A program made the position numbers and the translations under genes. Shown here piece after piece: positions 24,559-32,622 of a DNA stretch of 64,000 bases (the stretch's first letter is position 1; the number at the start of each line of letters is the position of its first letter). The DNA is from JALYUA01 sp039933215 (GTDB taxonomy: Bacteria > Acidobacteriota > Thermoanaerobaculia > UBA5066 > Gp7-AA6). The notes under the pieces were generated by a model, which worked only from the letters and a program-made list of their open reading frames with translations, made no database searches and was not told the DNA's origin. The DNA is taken from positions 1-64,000 of the forward strand of contig JBDTOO010000008.1 of the NCBI GenBank assembly GCA_039933215.1, in the 5' to 3' direction.

Positions 24559-26163
24559 ATGAAGCGCACCGCCATCTTCGCCGCAACGGTTCTGTCGTGC
24601 GCGCTCGCCGGAGTCGGCGGCTGCGCGAGACGGCCCGCGAGTGTCCCGGTCTCGGACACGTTGACCCGCCATCTCGACAGTGATCCCGCGACCCTCGATC
24701 CGATCGTCACGTCGGAGGAGTTCGGGATGCGCGTCGAGGAGATGTTGTTCCGTCCGCTTGTCGCCATCGACAAGAACCGCCGCTTCGTGCCGGCCCTCGC
24801 CACGTCCTGGGCCGCATCGTCCGACGGGCTCGTCTATGACTTCCGCCTCGACCCGAAGGCGAAGTGGGATGACGGGACGGCCGTCACCTCCGACGACGTC
24901 TCCTACACGATCGAGCGCATCCGGGACCCGAAAATCGCCGCCGGCAACTGGCGCTGGGGCTTCGAGGACCTCCGGTCCGTCGAGACTCCCGATCCCGCGA
25001 CCGTCATCGTCCGATTCCAGGCGCCCTACGCTCAGCGGATGCTCGCGTTCACGATGCCGGTCGTGTCCGCCGCGGCCTACCGCCGCGGCACGGGGCTCGA
25101 CCGGCAGCCCGTGGGGTCCGGCCCCTACCGCCTCGAGTCGTGGGTCTCCAAGCAGAAGATCGTCCTGGCGCGGCGCGCGGACGTCTCCGCCGCGGACTAC
25201 CCGTTCGCCCGGATGGTGTTCCGGTTCATCCCGGACCAGACCGTCCGGTTCCGCGCAGGCTCCGCGGGCGAGCTCGACGAGTTCAAGGTCTCGCGGGACC
25301 AGCGCGCCGCAGCCGTGAAGACGCCCGAGTTCGCCAGTAAGAACCGGCTCGAGCGCGTCCCTCAGTTTGCCGTCGTGCTGGTCGTCTGGAACCTCAAGAA
25401 TCCGCGGCTGGCGGACCCGCGCGTCCGGCTCGCGCTCGCGCACTGCTGGGACCGCGCCGATGCCGCGCGCCGGCTCTACCCGCCGGAGGGGGCGTCGCTC
25501 CTCTCCGGGCCGTATCCGGCGGGAGCATCCGAGAACGCCGCCGGAATCCCGCCGCCGTCCTTCGATCCCGCCGGGAGCCGGAGACTCCTCGACGCCGCCG
25601 GCTGGAGGATGGGCTCGGACGGCGTCCGCCGGAAAGCCGACCTTCGGCTCTCGCTCGAATATCTCTATCCGTCGTCGTTCCCGATCTACGTGAACATCGC
25701 GGAGATCTTCCGGGAGGCGGCTCAGAAAGTGGGCGTCGAGGTTCTCCTGCGCCCTCTGGACTGGGCCGCGTACACGCAGCGGTACGCCGCCGGAGAGTTC
25801 GACGTGGCGCCGACGAACCAGGAATTCATTCCGCCGAATCTCGACCAGTACCCCTTCTTCCATTCGAGCCAGGTGCCTCCGAAGGGGTTGAACGCCGGCT
25901 TCTATCGGAACCCCGCGGTCGACCGCGCGCTCGAAGCGGCCCGCAAGGAGATGGACGAGAGAAAGCGGCTCGAGCTCTACCGGGAGGTCCATCGGCTGAT
26001 GGCGGCCGATCCCCCCGCGGACTTCATCTGGAACGCCGCCCAGTACTGGGGGCTCTCGAACCGTCTGAGCGGAGTCGAGCTGTCCCCGCTGGGGCTCTTC
26101 CATTTCCAGCCGGGTCCGCTCGCCTGGCGGCCCATCTCGCCGCGGGCCGAGAAGGCGGAGTGA
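24559..26163 (+). CDS. Peptide/nickel-type ABC substrate-binding lipoprotein (SBP family 5)
   Basis: A 534-residue lipoprotein: LSCALAGVGGCARRP provides the lipobox with Cys near residue 22. The family-5 signature is clear (TLDPIVTSEEFG, RPLVAIDKNRRFVPALATSW, YDFRLDPKAKWDDGTAVTSD, GSGPYRLESW). It would bind oligopeptides or similar ligands in the periplasm. No permease or ATPase genes are adjacent; instead the stop overlaps the GTG start of a CoA-transferase gene (GTGA). It may feed a transporter coded elsewhere or act alone in sensing. Confidence 0.92.
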   Translation: MKRTAIFAATVLSCALAGVGGCARRPASVPVSDTLTRHLDSDPATLDPIVTSEEFGMRVEEMLFRPLVAIDKNRRFVPALATSWAASSDGLVYDFRLDPKAKWDDGTAVTSDDVSYTIERIRDPKIAAGNWRWGFEDLRSVETPDPATVIVRFQAPYAQRMLAFTMPVVSAAAYRRGTGLDRQPVGSGPYRLESWVSKQKIVLARRADVSAADYPFARMVFRFIPDQTVRFRAGSAGELDEFKVSRDQRAAAVKTPEFASKNRLERVPQFAVVLVVWNLKNPRLADPRVRLALAHCWDRADAARRLYPPEGASLLSGPYPAGASENAAGIPPPSFDPAGSRRLLDAAGWRMGSDGVRRKADLRLSLEYLYPSSFPIYVNIAEIFREAAQKVGVEVLLRPLDWAAYTQRYAAGEFDVAPTNQEFIPPNLDQYPFFHSSQVPPKGLNAGFYRNPAVDRALEAARKEMDERKRLELYREVHRLMAADPPADFIWNAAQYWGLSNRLSGVELSPLGLFHFQPGPLAWRPISPRAEKAE

Positions 26164-27314
26164 GCGCTCCGCTCGAGGGCGTTCTCGTCCTCGACCTCTC
26201 GCGGGTCCTCGCGGGCCCCTTCTGCACGATGCTGCTGGCGGATCTCGGCGCGCGCGTGATCAAGGTGGAGTCCCCGTCCGGCGGGGACGTGACGCGCGGC
26301 TGGGGGCCTCCCGACGATCCGAAAACCGGGATCTCCGCCTACTTCCTCGCGGTGAACCGGAACAAGGAGTCGATCGCGCTCGACCTCGCGTCGCCGGAGG
26401 GCGCCGACGCCGTCCGCACGATCGCCCGGCAATGCGACGTCGTCGTCGAGAACTTCCCTCCTGGCGGCCTCGAGAAGTTCGGGCTGTCTCTTTCCGCGAT
26501 GCGCGCCGACAACGCGGGCCTCGTGACGGCTTCGATCACCGGGTTCGGCCGGCGCGGCCCGGAAGCCTCGGCTCCCGGATTCGACCTGCTCGCGCAGGCC
26601 GGAAGCGGGCTCATGACGATCACGGGCGATCCCGCCGGGCCGGCGTCCAAGTCCGGCGTCGCCATCTCGGACCTCTTCGCCGGCTCGTTCGCCGCGGCGG
26701 GCATCGCGGCTCTGCTGCGCTCGCGGGAGGCCACGGGCCAGGGCGGACACGTCGAGACCGACCTGCTCCGTTCGAGCTTCGCCGCCCTCGTGAACGTCGC
26801 GCAGGGTTGCCTGATGACGGGCGTCGAAGCGGGACGCCACGGCAACGCGCATCCGCAGATCGTTCCCTACCGGACCTTCGCGGCCGAGGACGGGGACATC
26901 GCCGTCGCGGTCGGGACGGAGCCCCAGTTCGCGCGCCTCGCTCGCCTCGTCGGACACCCGGAGTGGATCGACGACCCCCGGTTCACCACCAACGCCGACC
27001 GGGTGCGCCACCGCGCGGAGATCGAGCGCCCGCTCGAGGAGATCTTTCGGAAAGGCTCGCGGGCGTCGTGGCTCTCGCGGCTCAAGTCGGCGGGAATTCC
27101 GACCGGACCCGTGCGCGGACCGCTCGAAGCTCTGGAGAGCGAAGCCGCGCGCGCGGCCGGCGCGATCCGGGAGGCCGGTGGGATGCGCTTCGTGGCGTCC
27201 CCCCTGACCGTCGAAGGCGCCGCGGCGCCGCTCCGGCTTCCTCCTTCTCTCGACCAGGACGGAGACCGCATCCGCCGGGAGTTCGGGCTCCCCGCGAGAC
27301 CGGGCAGAGCGTAG
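26160..27314 (+). CDS. Family III CoA-transferase (CaiB/BaiF)
   Basis: 384 residues, the usual length. The start GVLVLDLSRVLAGPFCTMLL, DLGARVIKVESPSGGD, the CoA-binding LAVNRNKESIALDL and GFGRRGPEASAPGFDLLAQA are characteristic. The catalytic Asp lies in VAISDLFAGSFAAAGI near residue 178. It moves CoA between carboxylic acids in the cytoplasm; the substrate is unknown. GTG 26160 overlaps the preceding stop by 4 bases, so translation is coupled to the binding lipoprotein, and a P-loop kinase gene follows after 10 bp. Confidence 0.94.
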   Translation: MSAPLEGVLVLDLSRVLAGPFCTMLLADLGARVIKVESPSGGDVTRGWGPPDDPKTGISAYFLAVNRNKESIALDLASPEGADAVRTIARQCDVVVENFPPGGLEKFGLSLSAMRADNAGLVTASITGFGRRGPEASAPGFDLLAQAGSGLMTITGDPAGPASKSGVAISDLFAGSFAAAGIAALLRSREATGQGGHVETDLLRSSFAALVNVAQGCLMTGVEAGRHGNAHPQIVPYRTFAAEDGDIAVAVGTEPQFARLARLVGHPEWIDDPRFTTNADRVRHRAEIERPLEEIFRKGSRASWLSRLKSAGIPTGPVRGPLEALESEAARAAGAIREAGGMRFVASPLTVEGAAAPLRLPPSLDQDGDRIRREFGLPARPGRA

Positions 27315-27324
27315 GCGCTCGCCC

Positions 27325-27891
27325 ATGAAAGTCGCCTTCATCGGCACGCACGGAGTCGGCAAGACGACGCTGTGCTTCGAGCTGGCCGCGCTCCTGAAGA
27401 AGCGGGACAAGATCGTCGAGATGGTGCGGGAGGTGGCGCGGTTCTGCCCTCTTCCGATCAATCGCGACACGACCGTGGCGGCGCAGTCCTGGATCCTCCA
27501 TACCGAGATCGCCGAGGAGCTCGTCGCGGAGAACAAGGCCGAGGTCGTCATCTGCGACCGCAGCGTGCTCGACAACTACTGCTACCTGCTGCAGACGGGC
27601 AAGCACCCGAACCTCGAGCCGCTCGTACGGTGGTGGACGGGCACCTACGGGCTCCTGATCAAGGTCCCGATCGTCGGGTCGATGATGTTCGACGGTCTGC
27701 GCGACGTCGACGCGGCGTTCCAGCGCGTCGTGGACGAAAAGATCGACGAAGTCGTGGCGGACTGGGGCGTTCCGGTCGTGCGCCTCGACCGGGACCGGCG
27801 CGCGTTCTGGGCCACGGATTCCCTCGAAGCCATTCTCCCGCTCCTCGGTCCGTTGCAGCAGCCCCTGTTCGAGGGAAAGAGCGAGGGCTGA
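27325..27891 (+). CDS. Small P-loop ATPase/kinase of the AAA_28 (NadR-kinase-like) type
   Basis: The 188-residue protein opens with a Walker A motif, IGTHGVGKTTLCFELA, then VREVARFCPLPINRD and a Walker B-like strand VVICDRSVLDNYCYL, as in AAA_28 and NadR-type nucleoside kinases. The end (VVRLDRDRRAFW) has the Arg-rich lid seen in such kinases. It probably phosphorylates a small molecule; the substrate is not identifiable. It is the last gene of the run beginning with the binding lipoprotein. Confidence 0.8.
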   Translation: MKVAFIGTHGVGKTTLCFELAALLKKRDKIVEMVREVARFCPLPINRDTTVAAQSWILHTEIAEELVAENKAEVVICDRSVLDNYCYLLQTGKHPNLEPLVRWWTGTYGLLIKVPIVGSMMFDGLRDVDAAFQRVVDEKIDEVVADWGVPVVRLDRDRRAFWATDSLEAILPLLGPLQQPLFEGKSEG

Positions 27892-27927
27892 CCCGCCGCT
27901 CCTGCTTCCGCTCCGCGTCCTCCTCCG

Positions 27928-28785
27928 TCAGTCGGGCGGCGCGACCGACGAAGCTGCCGCCGCGGGAGCCGGCCCCCCGAGGGTGGTCCAGGCGACGGCC
28001 CCGAGCACGACGAGGCCGCCGGCGATCGCGTAGACGCTCGGCCGCTCGCCCAGGAAGAGAAAGACCCAGATCGGATTCGAAACGGGCTCGAGCATTCCGA
28101 TGAGAGAAGCCTGGGTCGCCGTGACGTATCGCAATCCGCGCACGAAGAGGAAATAGGCGCCGGCGAGCTGGAAGAATCCCAGAAACGCGAGGATCGCCGC
28201 GGACCGGCCCGTCAGCGACAGGTCTCCGGCGACGAAGGGAAAGAGCGCCGCGCACGCGAGGACGTTGCCGTACGTGACGGCCGCTTCGGCGCCGCCTTCG
28301 CGCTGGCTGCGGAGAGACAGGACCAGGCCGGCGAAGAAGACGCCGGAGAGGAGCGCCATCGCGTCCCCGGCGCCGCCCGCGTGGAATTTTCCGACGAAGA
28401 AGAGGGCCATGCCGCCGAGCGCCACGGCGATCGCCGCCGCGTCCCGCCTCCGAAGCGGTTCGCGAAGCACGAACGGAGAGAGCAGGAGCACCCAGATCAC
28501 GCCGCTGTACTGAAGGAAGATCGCGTTCGCGGCCGTCGTCCACTTCGTCGCGATCACGAACGTCGTGAGGCACGTCGCGTAGCTCACGAGCGCGGCCAGG
28601 AAGACCGGGCTCCATCGGGGCATCCGGGGCCGGAGGAAAACGAGCAGCGCCGCCGCCGCGAAGACCGAGCGAAAGAAGGCCACTTTCAGGGGCGGATCCG
28701 AGATCGCCTTGATCCCGATGCCCCCCGTCGACCAGAGAAGCGCCGCCGCGACGATGAGGAGTGTTCCGCGCCGGGAAGGAGTCAT
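27928..28785 (-). CDS. EamA/DMT-superfamily transporter
   Basis: From ATG 28785 the product has 285 residues with ten predicted membrane helices in two EamA halves: TLLIVAAALLWSTGGIGIKA starts the first, and GDAMALLSGVFFAGLVLSL starts the second, which ends with FLFLGERPSVYAIAGGLVVL, the typical GE-P motif. It exports or takes up small metabolites; the substrate is unknown. Its ATG overlaps the stop of the P1-family peptidase (ATGA), so the two and the SprT-like gene form one minus-strand operon. Confidence 0.92.
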   Translation of the reverse strand: MTPSRRGTLLIVAAALLWSTGGIGIKAISDPPLKVAFFRSVFAAAALLVFLRPRMPRWSPVFLAALVSYATCLTTFVIATKWTTAANAIFLQYSGVIWVLLLSPFVLREPLRRRDAAAIAVALGGMALFFVGKFHAGGAGDAMALLSGVFFAGLVLSLRSQREGGAEAAVTYGNVLACAALFPFVAGDLSLTGRSAAILAFLGFFQLAGAYFLFVRGLRYVTATQASLIGMLEPVSNPIWVFLFLGERPSVYAIAGGLVVLGAVAWTTLGGPAPAAAASSVAPPD

Positions 28786-29714
28786 GGCCGTGCGACGGCG
28801 GACGCGATGGCGCGCGCCGTCACTTCGGCCGCCGCCGCTCCGATCTGAAGGCGGATCGCGAGATCCGGGACCGGGCCGGCCGGGGCGAGAGCGAACGTCA
28901 CGTCGCCATCGACGACGGAGTGCGCCGGCCGGACCGCGCGGGCAATGCCGTCGTGCGCCTCGATCGCCACGCGCTTCAACGAGCCGGTCTCGAAGGGGAC
29001 GCTGGTGGCGACGCAGACGAGCGTCGTGTTCGCTCCGGCCTCGGCGGCCGGTCGAGTCGACGGCGGCTCCTCCCACAGCGCCCGGGCCGACCGGACGAAC
29101 CCGCCGCGGGGATCCGCCGGTGCGGCGAGCAGCGCGCCGGTCTCGGGGTCGACGACGTCGCCGAAGGGGTTCACCACCGCGATCGCCGCCACGCGCGCGC
29201 CGCCGGGAAGCTCGAGGGTCGCCGCGCCGAGACCGCCCGGCGCCGCGCGCGCGATCCCGTGCATCTTTCCCGCCATCGCCCCCGCGCCCGCCCCCGCGCG
29301 CCCGATCCGGACGGGCTCGGTGGAGGCGGCGCGGCAGGCCGCCTCGCCCATTGCCTCGTCCGGAAACGCATCGGGATCGCCGACCTCGAGGTCGAAGATC
29401 ACAGCGGCGGCGACGATCGGGACGCGCGCGCGTCCCACGGCGAAGCCCGTCCTCTCCCGGCGGAGCCACGCGGCGACTCCCGTCGCGGCCGCCAGGCCGA
29501 ACGCGCTTCCTCCGGTGAAGAGGAGCGCGTGGATCTCGGAGACCAGGTTGCCGGGCGTGAACACGCCGGTCTCGCGCGTGCCGGGCGCGCCTCCGCGGAC
29601 GTCGACCGCGGCGATCGTTCCGGCGGGCGGCAGGATGACCGTGCATCCCGTGCGTCTCTCGAGGTCTTCCGCGTGCCCGATCCGGTATCCGGGCAAAAAG
29701 GAAACGGCGGTCAA
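28782..29714 (-). CDS. P1-family (DmpA/NylC-like, S58) self-processing peptidase
   Basis: 310 residues from TTG 29714, a start chosen because family members begin close to the GYRIGHAED block. Blocks are GCTVILPPAGTIAAVDVRGG, GAPGTRETGVF, ALLFTGGSAFGLAAATGVAA and GANTTLVCVATSVPF; in DmpA/NylC relatives the last region supplies the N-terminal nucleophile exposed by autocleavage. Products act as aminopeptidases or amide hydrolases. The frame continues to 29852, overlapping the SprT-like gene by 100 bp, which is less likely. The stop overlaps the EamA start. Confidence 0.88.
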   Translation of the reverse strand: MTAVSFLPGYRIGHAEDLERRTGCTVILPPAGTIAAVDVRGGAPGTRETGVFTPGNLVSEIHALLFTGGSAFGLAAATGVAAWLRRERTGFAVGRARVPIVAAAVIFDLEVGDPDAFPDEAMGEAACRAASTEPVRIGRAGAGAGAMAGKMHGIARAAPGGLGAATLELPGGARVAAIAVVNPFGDVVDPETGALLAAPADPRGGFVRSARALWEEPPSTRPAAEAGANTTLVCVATSVPFETGSLKRVAIEAHDGIARAVRPAHSVVDGDVTFALAPAGPVPDLAIRLQIGAAAAEVTARAIASAVARP

Positions 29715-29752
29715 GGAGCGGCCGCCCGCGCGCGTCGCGACGACAAGGCCGC

Positions 29753-30232
29753 CTAGACCCTCCGCAGCCGGGATGGTCTGCCGGCCCGATGGCACGCGAG
29801 GCAGAAGCGCGCCGATCGGAAGGCCCGGAAGCGTCGAAAGAGCTCCTCGCATCCGTCGCAGCGGTACATGACGGTCTTGCGCTCCCGGAACCGCCGCAGG
29901 GCGGGAGTCTCCGGCGCCGGCCTCCGCTTCGCCCCGAGCTGCCGCGCGAGCCGCCAGAAGAGGGGGCCGTGGCCGACCCTCGGACCTCGGAGGGCGAACG
30001 CCCAGGCGTGAGCGGCCTCGTGACGAAGCGTGTCTCCGCGCTCTGCCTCCGAGAGGTGCGCGGAGATTGTGATCCGGTGGGACGCGCCGTATACGATCTC
30101 GCCCCCGGTGAGCTTGCGCTCCGAGAGGCGCACAGTCGCCGGCCCGAGTCCGAATCGAGCGGCGAGGCGGTCGTAGAGGAGCTGCAGGCGCGCTTCGTCA
30201 TCCAGCGATCCGATCTGGAAGAGAAGGCTCAC
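29753..30232 (-). CDS. SprT-like zinc metalloprotein
   Basis: A 159-residue protein with the SprT arrangement: YDRLAARFGLGPATVRLSER, IVYGASHRITISAHLSE, the zinc motif HEAAH within TLRHEAAHAWAFALRG, a further His in VGHGPLFWRLA, and a C-terminal zinc ribbon YRCDGCEELF ... FCLACH. SprT/Spartan relatives are metalloproteases, some acting on DNA-protein crosslinks; bacterial roles are poorly known. It is first in the operon with the P1 peptidase and EamA transporter. Confidence 0.88.
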   Translation of the reverse strand: MSLLFQIGSLDDEARLQLLYDRLAARFGLGPATVRLSERKLTGGEIVYGASHRITISAHLSEAERGDTLRHEAAHAWAFALRGPRVGHGPLFWRLARQLGAKRRPAPETPALRRFRERKTVMYRCDGCEELFRRFRAFRSARFCLACHRAGRPSRLRRV

Positions 30233-30290
30233 GCGGATAAGATTAACGCGAAGATCGACTCACGGAGAAAACGAAGGACGGGAGGATGGG

Positions 30291-31049
30291 ATGTTTCGAA
30301 AAATCGCGTCATGTTTCGCCGCGTCGCTGGCTCTCGCGACGGCGCTCTTCGCGCAGACCGCCGGCAAGTCCGTCGACTATCCGAGCGGCTCGGAAAAAGT
30401 GTCGGGATATCTCGCCGCGCCCGCCGCGGCCGGAAAAAAGCCGGCGATCGTCGTCATCCAGGAGTGGTGGGGGTTGAACGACTTCATCAAGGCGAAGACC
30501 GATGCCTTCTCCAAGGCCGGCTACGTCGCGCTCGCGGTCGACCTCTATCGCGGCAAGGTCGCCACGGACGCCGATACCGCGCACCAGCTCATGCGCGGCC
30601 TTCCGGAGGACCGCGCGATCCGCGATCTGAAGGCGGCGGTGGCGTACCTGCGGACCCGGCCGGACGTGGACGGGAAGAGGATCGGATCGATCGGATGGTG
30701 CATGGGAGGCGGCTACTCCCTCGGCCTCGCGCTTGCCGAGCCGACGCTCGCGGGCACGGTGATCTATTACGGCCGCCTCGTCACGGACGATGCCGCGATC
30801 GGATCCCTGAAGGTCCCGCTGCTCGGCAATTTTGGCGGCCAGGATCAGGGCATTCCGCCCGCCAGCGTGAAGGAGTTCGAGCGCAAGGCGAAGGCCGCGG
30901 GCAAGGACGTGGATTTCAAGATCTATGACGACGCCGGGCACGGGTTCGCGTCTTCCCCGGACCCGAAGACTTTCCGGGCGGACGACGCGCGCGATGCCGA
31001 TGCCCGGGCGGATGCTTTTCTCGCGAGGAAGCTGAAGGGCGGCGCCTAG
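30291..31049 (+). CDS. Exported dienelactone-hydrolase-family enzyme
   Basis: 252 residues with a signal peptide (IASCFAASLALATALFAQ), which is unusual for the mostly cytoplasmic family. The alpha/beta-hydrolase core is complete: IVVIQEWWGLNDFIKA with the family Glu, nucleophile Cys in IGWCMGGGYSLGLALA, Asp in NFGGQDQGIPP and His in DDAGHGFASS. It hydrolyses an ester or lactone in the periplasm. The gene stands alone between the divergent SprT-like gene and ferredoxin. Confidence 0.93.
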   Translation: MFRKIASCFAASLALATALFAQTAGKSVDYPSGSEKVSGYLAAPAAAGKKPAIVVIQEWWGLNDFIKAKTDAFSKAGYVALAVDLYRGKVATDADTAHQLMRGLPEDRAIRDLKAAVAYLRTRPDVDGKRIGSIGWCMGGGYSLGLALAEPTLAGTVIYYGRLVTDDAAIGSLKVPLLGNFGGQDQGIPPASVKEFERKAKAAGKDVDFKIYDDAGHGFASSPDPKTFRADDARDADARADAFLARKLKGGA

Positions 31050-31146
31050 CCGGCTCGCCGCGAGGCCCCTTCTCGTGCGGTGGCGCACAGGATCAGGGCC
31101 TTCGTGCTGCTAGAATCCCCCGCGCTCGGAAGGAGGAGCGAATTCG

Positions 31147-31416
31147 ATGGGCATGTACATCATCGCGGAACCCTGCATCGGCACGAAGGACACGGCGTGC
31201 GTCGACGTGTGTCCCGTCGATTGCATCCATCCGCGCAAGGACGAGAAGGAATTCGAGACGGCGGAGATGCTGTACATAGATCCTGACGTCTGTATCCAGT
31301 GCGGCAATTGCGAGCCCGCCTGTCCGGTGACCGCGATCTTCACCGAGGAAACGATCCCGGACAAATGGAAGCAATATCTGCAGATCAACGCGGACTGGTA
31401 CAAGAACCGCGCGTGA
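31147..31416 (+). CDS. 7Fe-type ferredoxin
   Basis: 89 residues. The first cluster has CIGTKDTACVDVCPVDC, the spacing of a [3Fe-4S] site with an extra Cys, and the second is CIQCGNCEPACP, a [4Fe-4S] site; together these match Azotobacter FdI-type 7Fe ferredoxins. The C-terminal WKQYLQINADWYK is common in this group. It carries low-potential electrons in the cytoplasm; partners are not nearby. Ribosome site GGAGGAG precedes ATG 31147, and TAGAAT at 31111-31116 may be its -10. A strong terminator follows. Confidence 0.95.
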   Translation: MGMYIIAEPCIGTKDTACVDVCPVDCIHPRKDEKEFETAEMLYIDPDVCIQCGNCEPACPVTAIFTEETIPDKWKQYLQINADWYKNRA

Positions 31417-31451
31417 ACGCCGCACGGCAGACCGCACGGGCCTCCACGAAT

Positions 31452-31480
31452 AAAAAGGGAGCCGGAAGGCTCCCTTTTTA
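31452..31480. terminator. Bidirectional rho-independent terminator
   Basis: AAAAAGGGAGCC / GGCTCCCTTTTT with loop GGAA: a 12-bp stem including the A/T runs, serving ferredoxin (+) and the exported gene at 31509 (-). Confidence 0.9.
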
Positions 31481-31508
31481 TTTCGGCGGTCCGCCGGCTT
31501 CGAGAGCC

Positions 31509-31805
31509 CTAGCGGGCGACGCTGATCTGATGCGCGAGGTTCTGCCCATCGGGAAGCGTCGTGTAGCGGATCGTCACCTTGGCGCCGACGGCGAGGGTGC
31601 CGTTGATCCTGGTGTCGGTCGTCCAGACGAATCGCGTCTCGGGGCCGTTCGAGACGGCCACGGACACGGCGCGCTCGGAGGCCTGGACCTTCGAGACGTT
31701 TCCGGCCGCCGTCAGCATCTTCTCCGGGGCGGGCGCGGCGAGGACCGCTCCCGCGGTGAAAGCGATCGCGAGAGTCAGCGCTGCGGCGCGGAAGGCGTTT
31801 CGCAT
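31509..31805 (-). CDS. Small exported DUF5666-like protein
   Basis: From ATG 31805 (ribosome site GGAGG) the product has 98 residues with a signal peptide (AALTLAIAFTAGAVLAAP). The mature part is one OB-like unit: AAGNVSKVQASERAVSVAVS, TRFVWTTDTRINGTL, VGAKVTIRYTT. It shares the order G-x-V, V-x-V, VGxKV with the units of the 15-16 kb genes, so it seems a distant single-unit relative. Function unknown; probably periplasmic. Confidence 0.7.
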   Translation of the reverse strand: MRNAFRAAALTLAIAFTAGAVLAAPAPEKMLTAAGNVSKVQASERAVSVAVSNGPETRFVWTTDTRINGTLAVGAKVTIRYTTLPDGQNLAHQISVAR

Positions 31806-31855
31806 GGTTTTCCTCCAGCTTCCAAGAACAACCCGGCGGCCCGTCGCATTTCCAT

Positions 31856-31884
31856 TTGACACGGCGGAAGGCGATTCCTAAAAT
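31856..31884 (+). promoter_or_regulatory. Strong sigma-70 promoter of the TPR gene
   Basis: Consensus TTGACA (31856-31861), 17-bp spacer, TAAAAT (31879-31884). It lies about 38 nt before ATG 31922, with CGGAGGG as the ribosome site. It is the best promoter match noticed in the window. Confidence 0.75.
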
Positions 31885-31921
31885 ACGCCGTTTTTCCGCT
31901 ACTTCCGGAGGGCATCGCGAA

Positions 31922-32593
31922 ATGGCCAAACGCTGGACGGAATCGGAGCAGCGCTTCCTCAAAGACAACGCGCAGAAGATGAGCGTGCAGGCGCTGGCCG
32001 ATGTGCTGTCGGTGCGCATCGACGAGCTCGAGAAGAAGATGGAGAAGCTCGGACTCCTCGGCGGAGCCGAGTCGGCGCCGGCGGCGAAGAAGGCCCAGAC
32101 GCTCAAGGAGCTGTCGCGCCACACAGAAAACGCCCGCAAGGATTTCGACCGGGGCGTCGCCGCCCTCCAGAAGAAGAAGTTCGACGAGTCGGAGCGCAAC
32201 TTCCTCGATCTGATCCAGAAGTATCCGGATGAGAAAGAGCTCGTCGACCGCGCGCGCGTCTATCTCGCGATCTGCGAGCGCCAGAAGCGGACGGCCGAGC
32301 CCGCGATGACGGAACCGGAAGAGTTCTACTACGCGGCCGTCGTCGAGAAGAACCGGGGCAACGTGCCGGAGGCGATCGAACACCTGAAGCACGCCGTCAA
32401 GAAGAACGGCGGGGGCCGCGTCGACTTCCTCCTCGCCTGCTGCTACGCGCAGACGGGCGATTCCGAGGTGTCGCTCCAGCACCTGAAGCGGGCGATCGAA
32501 GAGGACCAGCGACATCGGATCCTGGCCCGGCACGACCGTGATTTCGATCCCCTCCGTGAAACGCCGGAGTTCCAGGAGCTCCTCGCGTCCTGA
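31922..32593 (+). CDS. Tetratricopeptide-repeat protein
   Basis: A 223-residue cytoplasmic protein from ATG 31922. Residues 1-45 form a helical start (RWTESEQRFLKDNAQKMSVQ, ALADVLSVRIDELEKKMEKL) like a small SANT/HTH-type domain. TPR-like helices then follow: FDRGVAALQKKKFDESERNF, LVDRARVYLAICERQKR, AVVEKNRGNVPEAIEHLKHA, LLACCYAQTGDSEVSLQHLK. It ends DFDPLRETPEFQELL, typical of TPR ends. It probably mediates protein contacts; partners unknown. glmU starts 29 bp downstream and may share its promoter. Confidence 0.85.
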   Translation: MAKRWTESEQRFLKDNAQKMSVQALADVLSVRIDELEKKMEKLGLLGGAESAPAAKKAQTLKELSRHTENARKDFDRGVAALQKKKFDESERNFLDLIQKYPDEKELVDRARVYLAICERQKRTAEPAMTEPEEFYYAAVVEKNRGNVPEAIEHLKHAVKKNGGGRVDFLLACCYAQTGDSEVSLQHLKRAIEEDQRHRILARHDRDFDPLRETPEFQELLAS

Positions 32594-32622
32594 CCGGAGC
32601 GGGCCGTCGTCGGAAAGGCCCG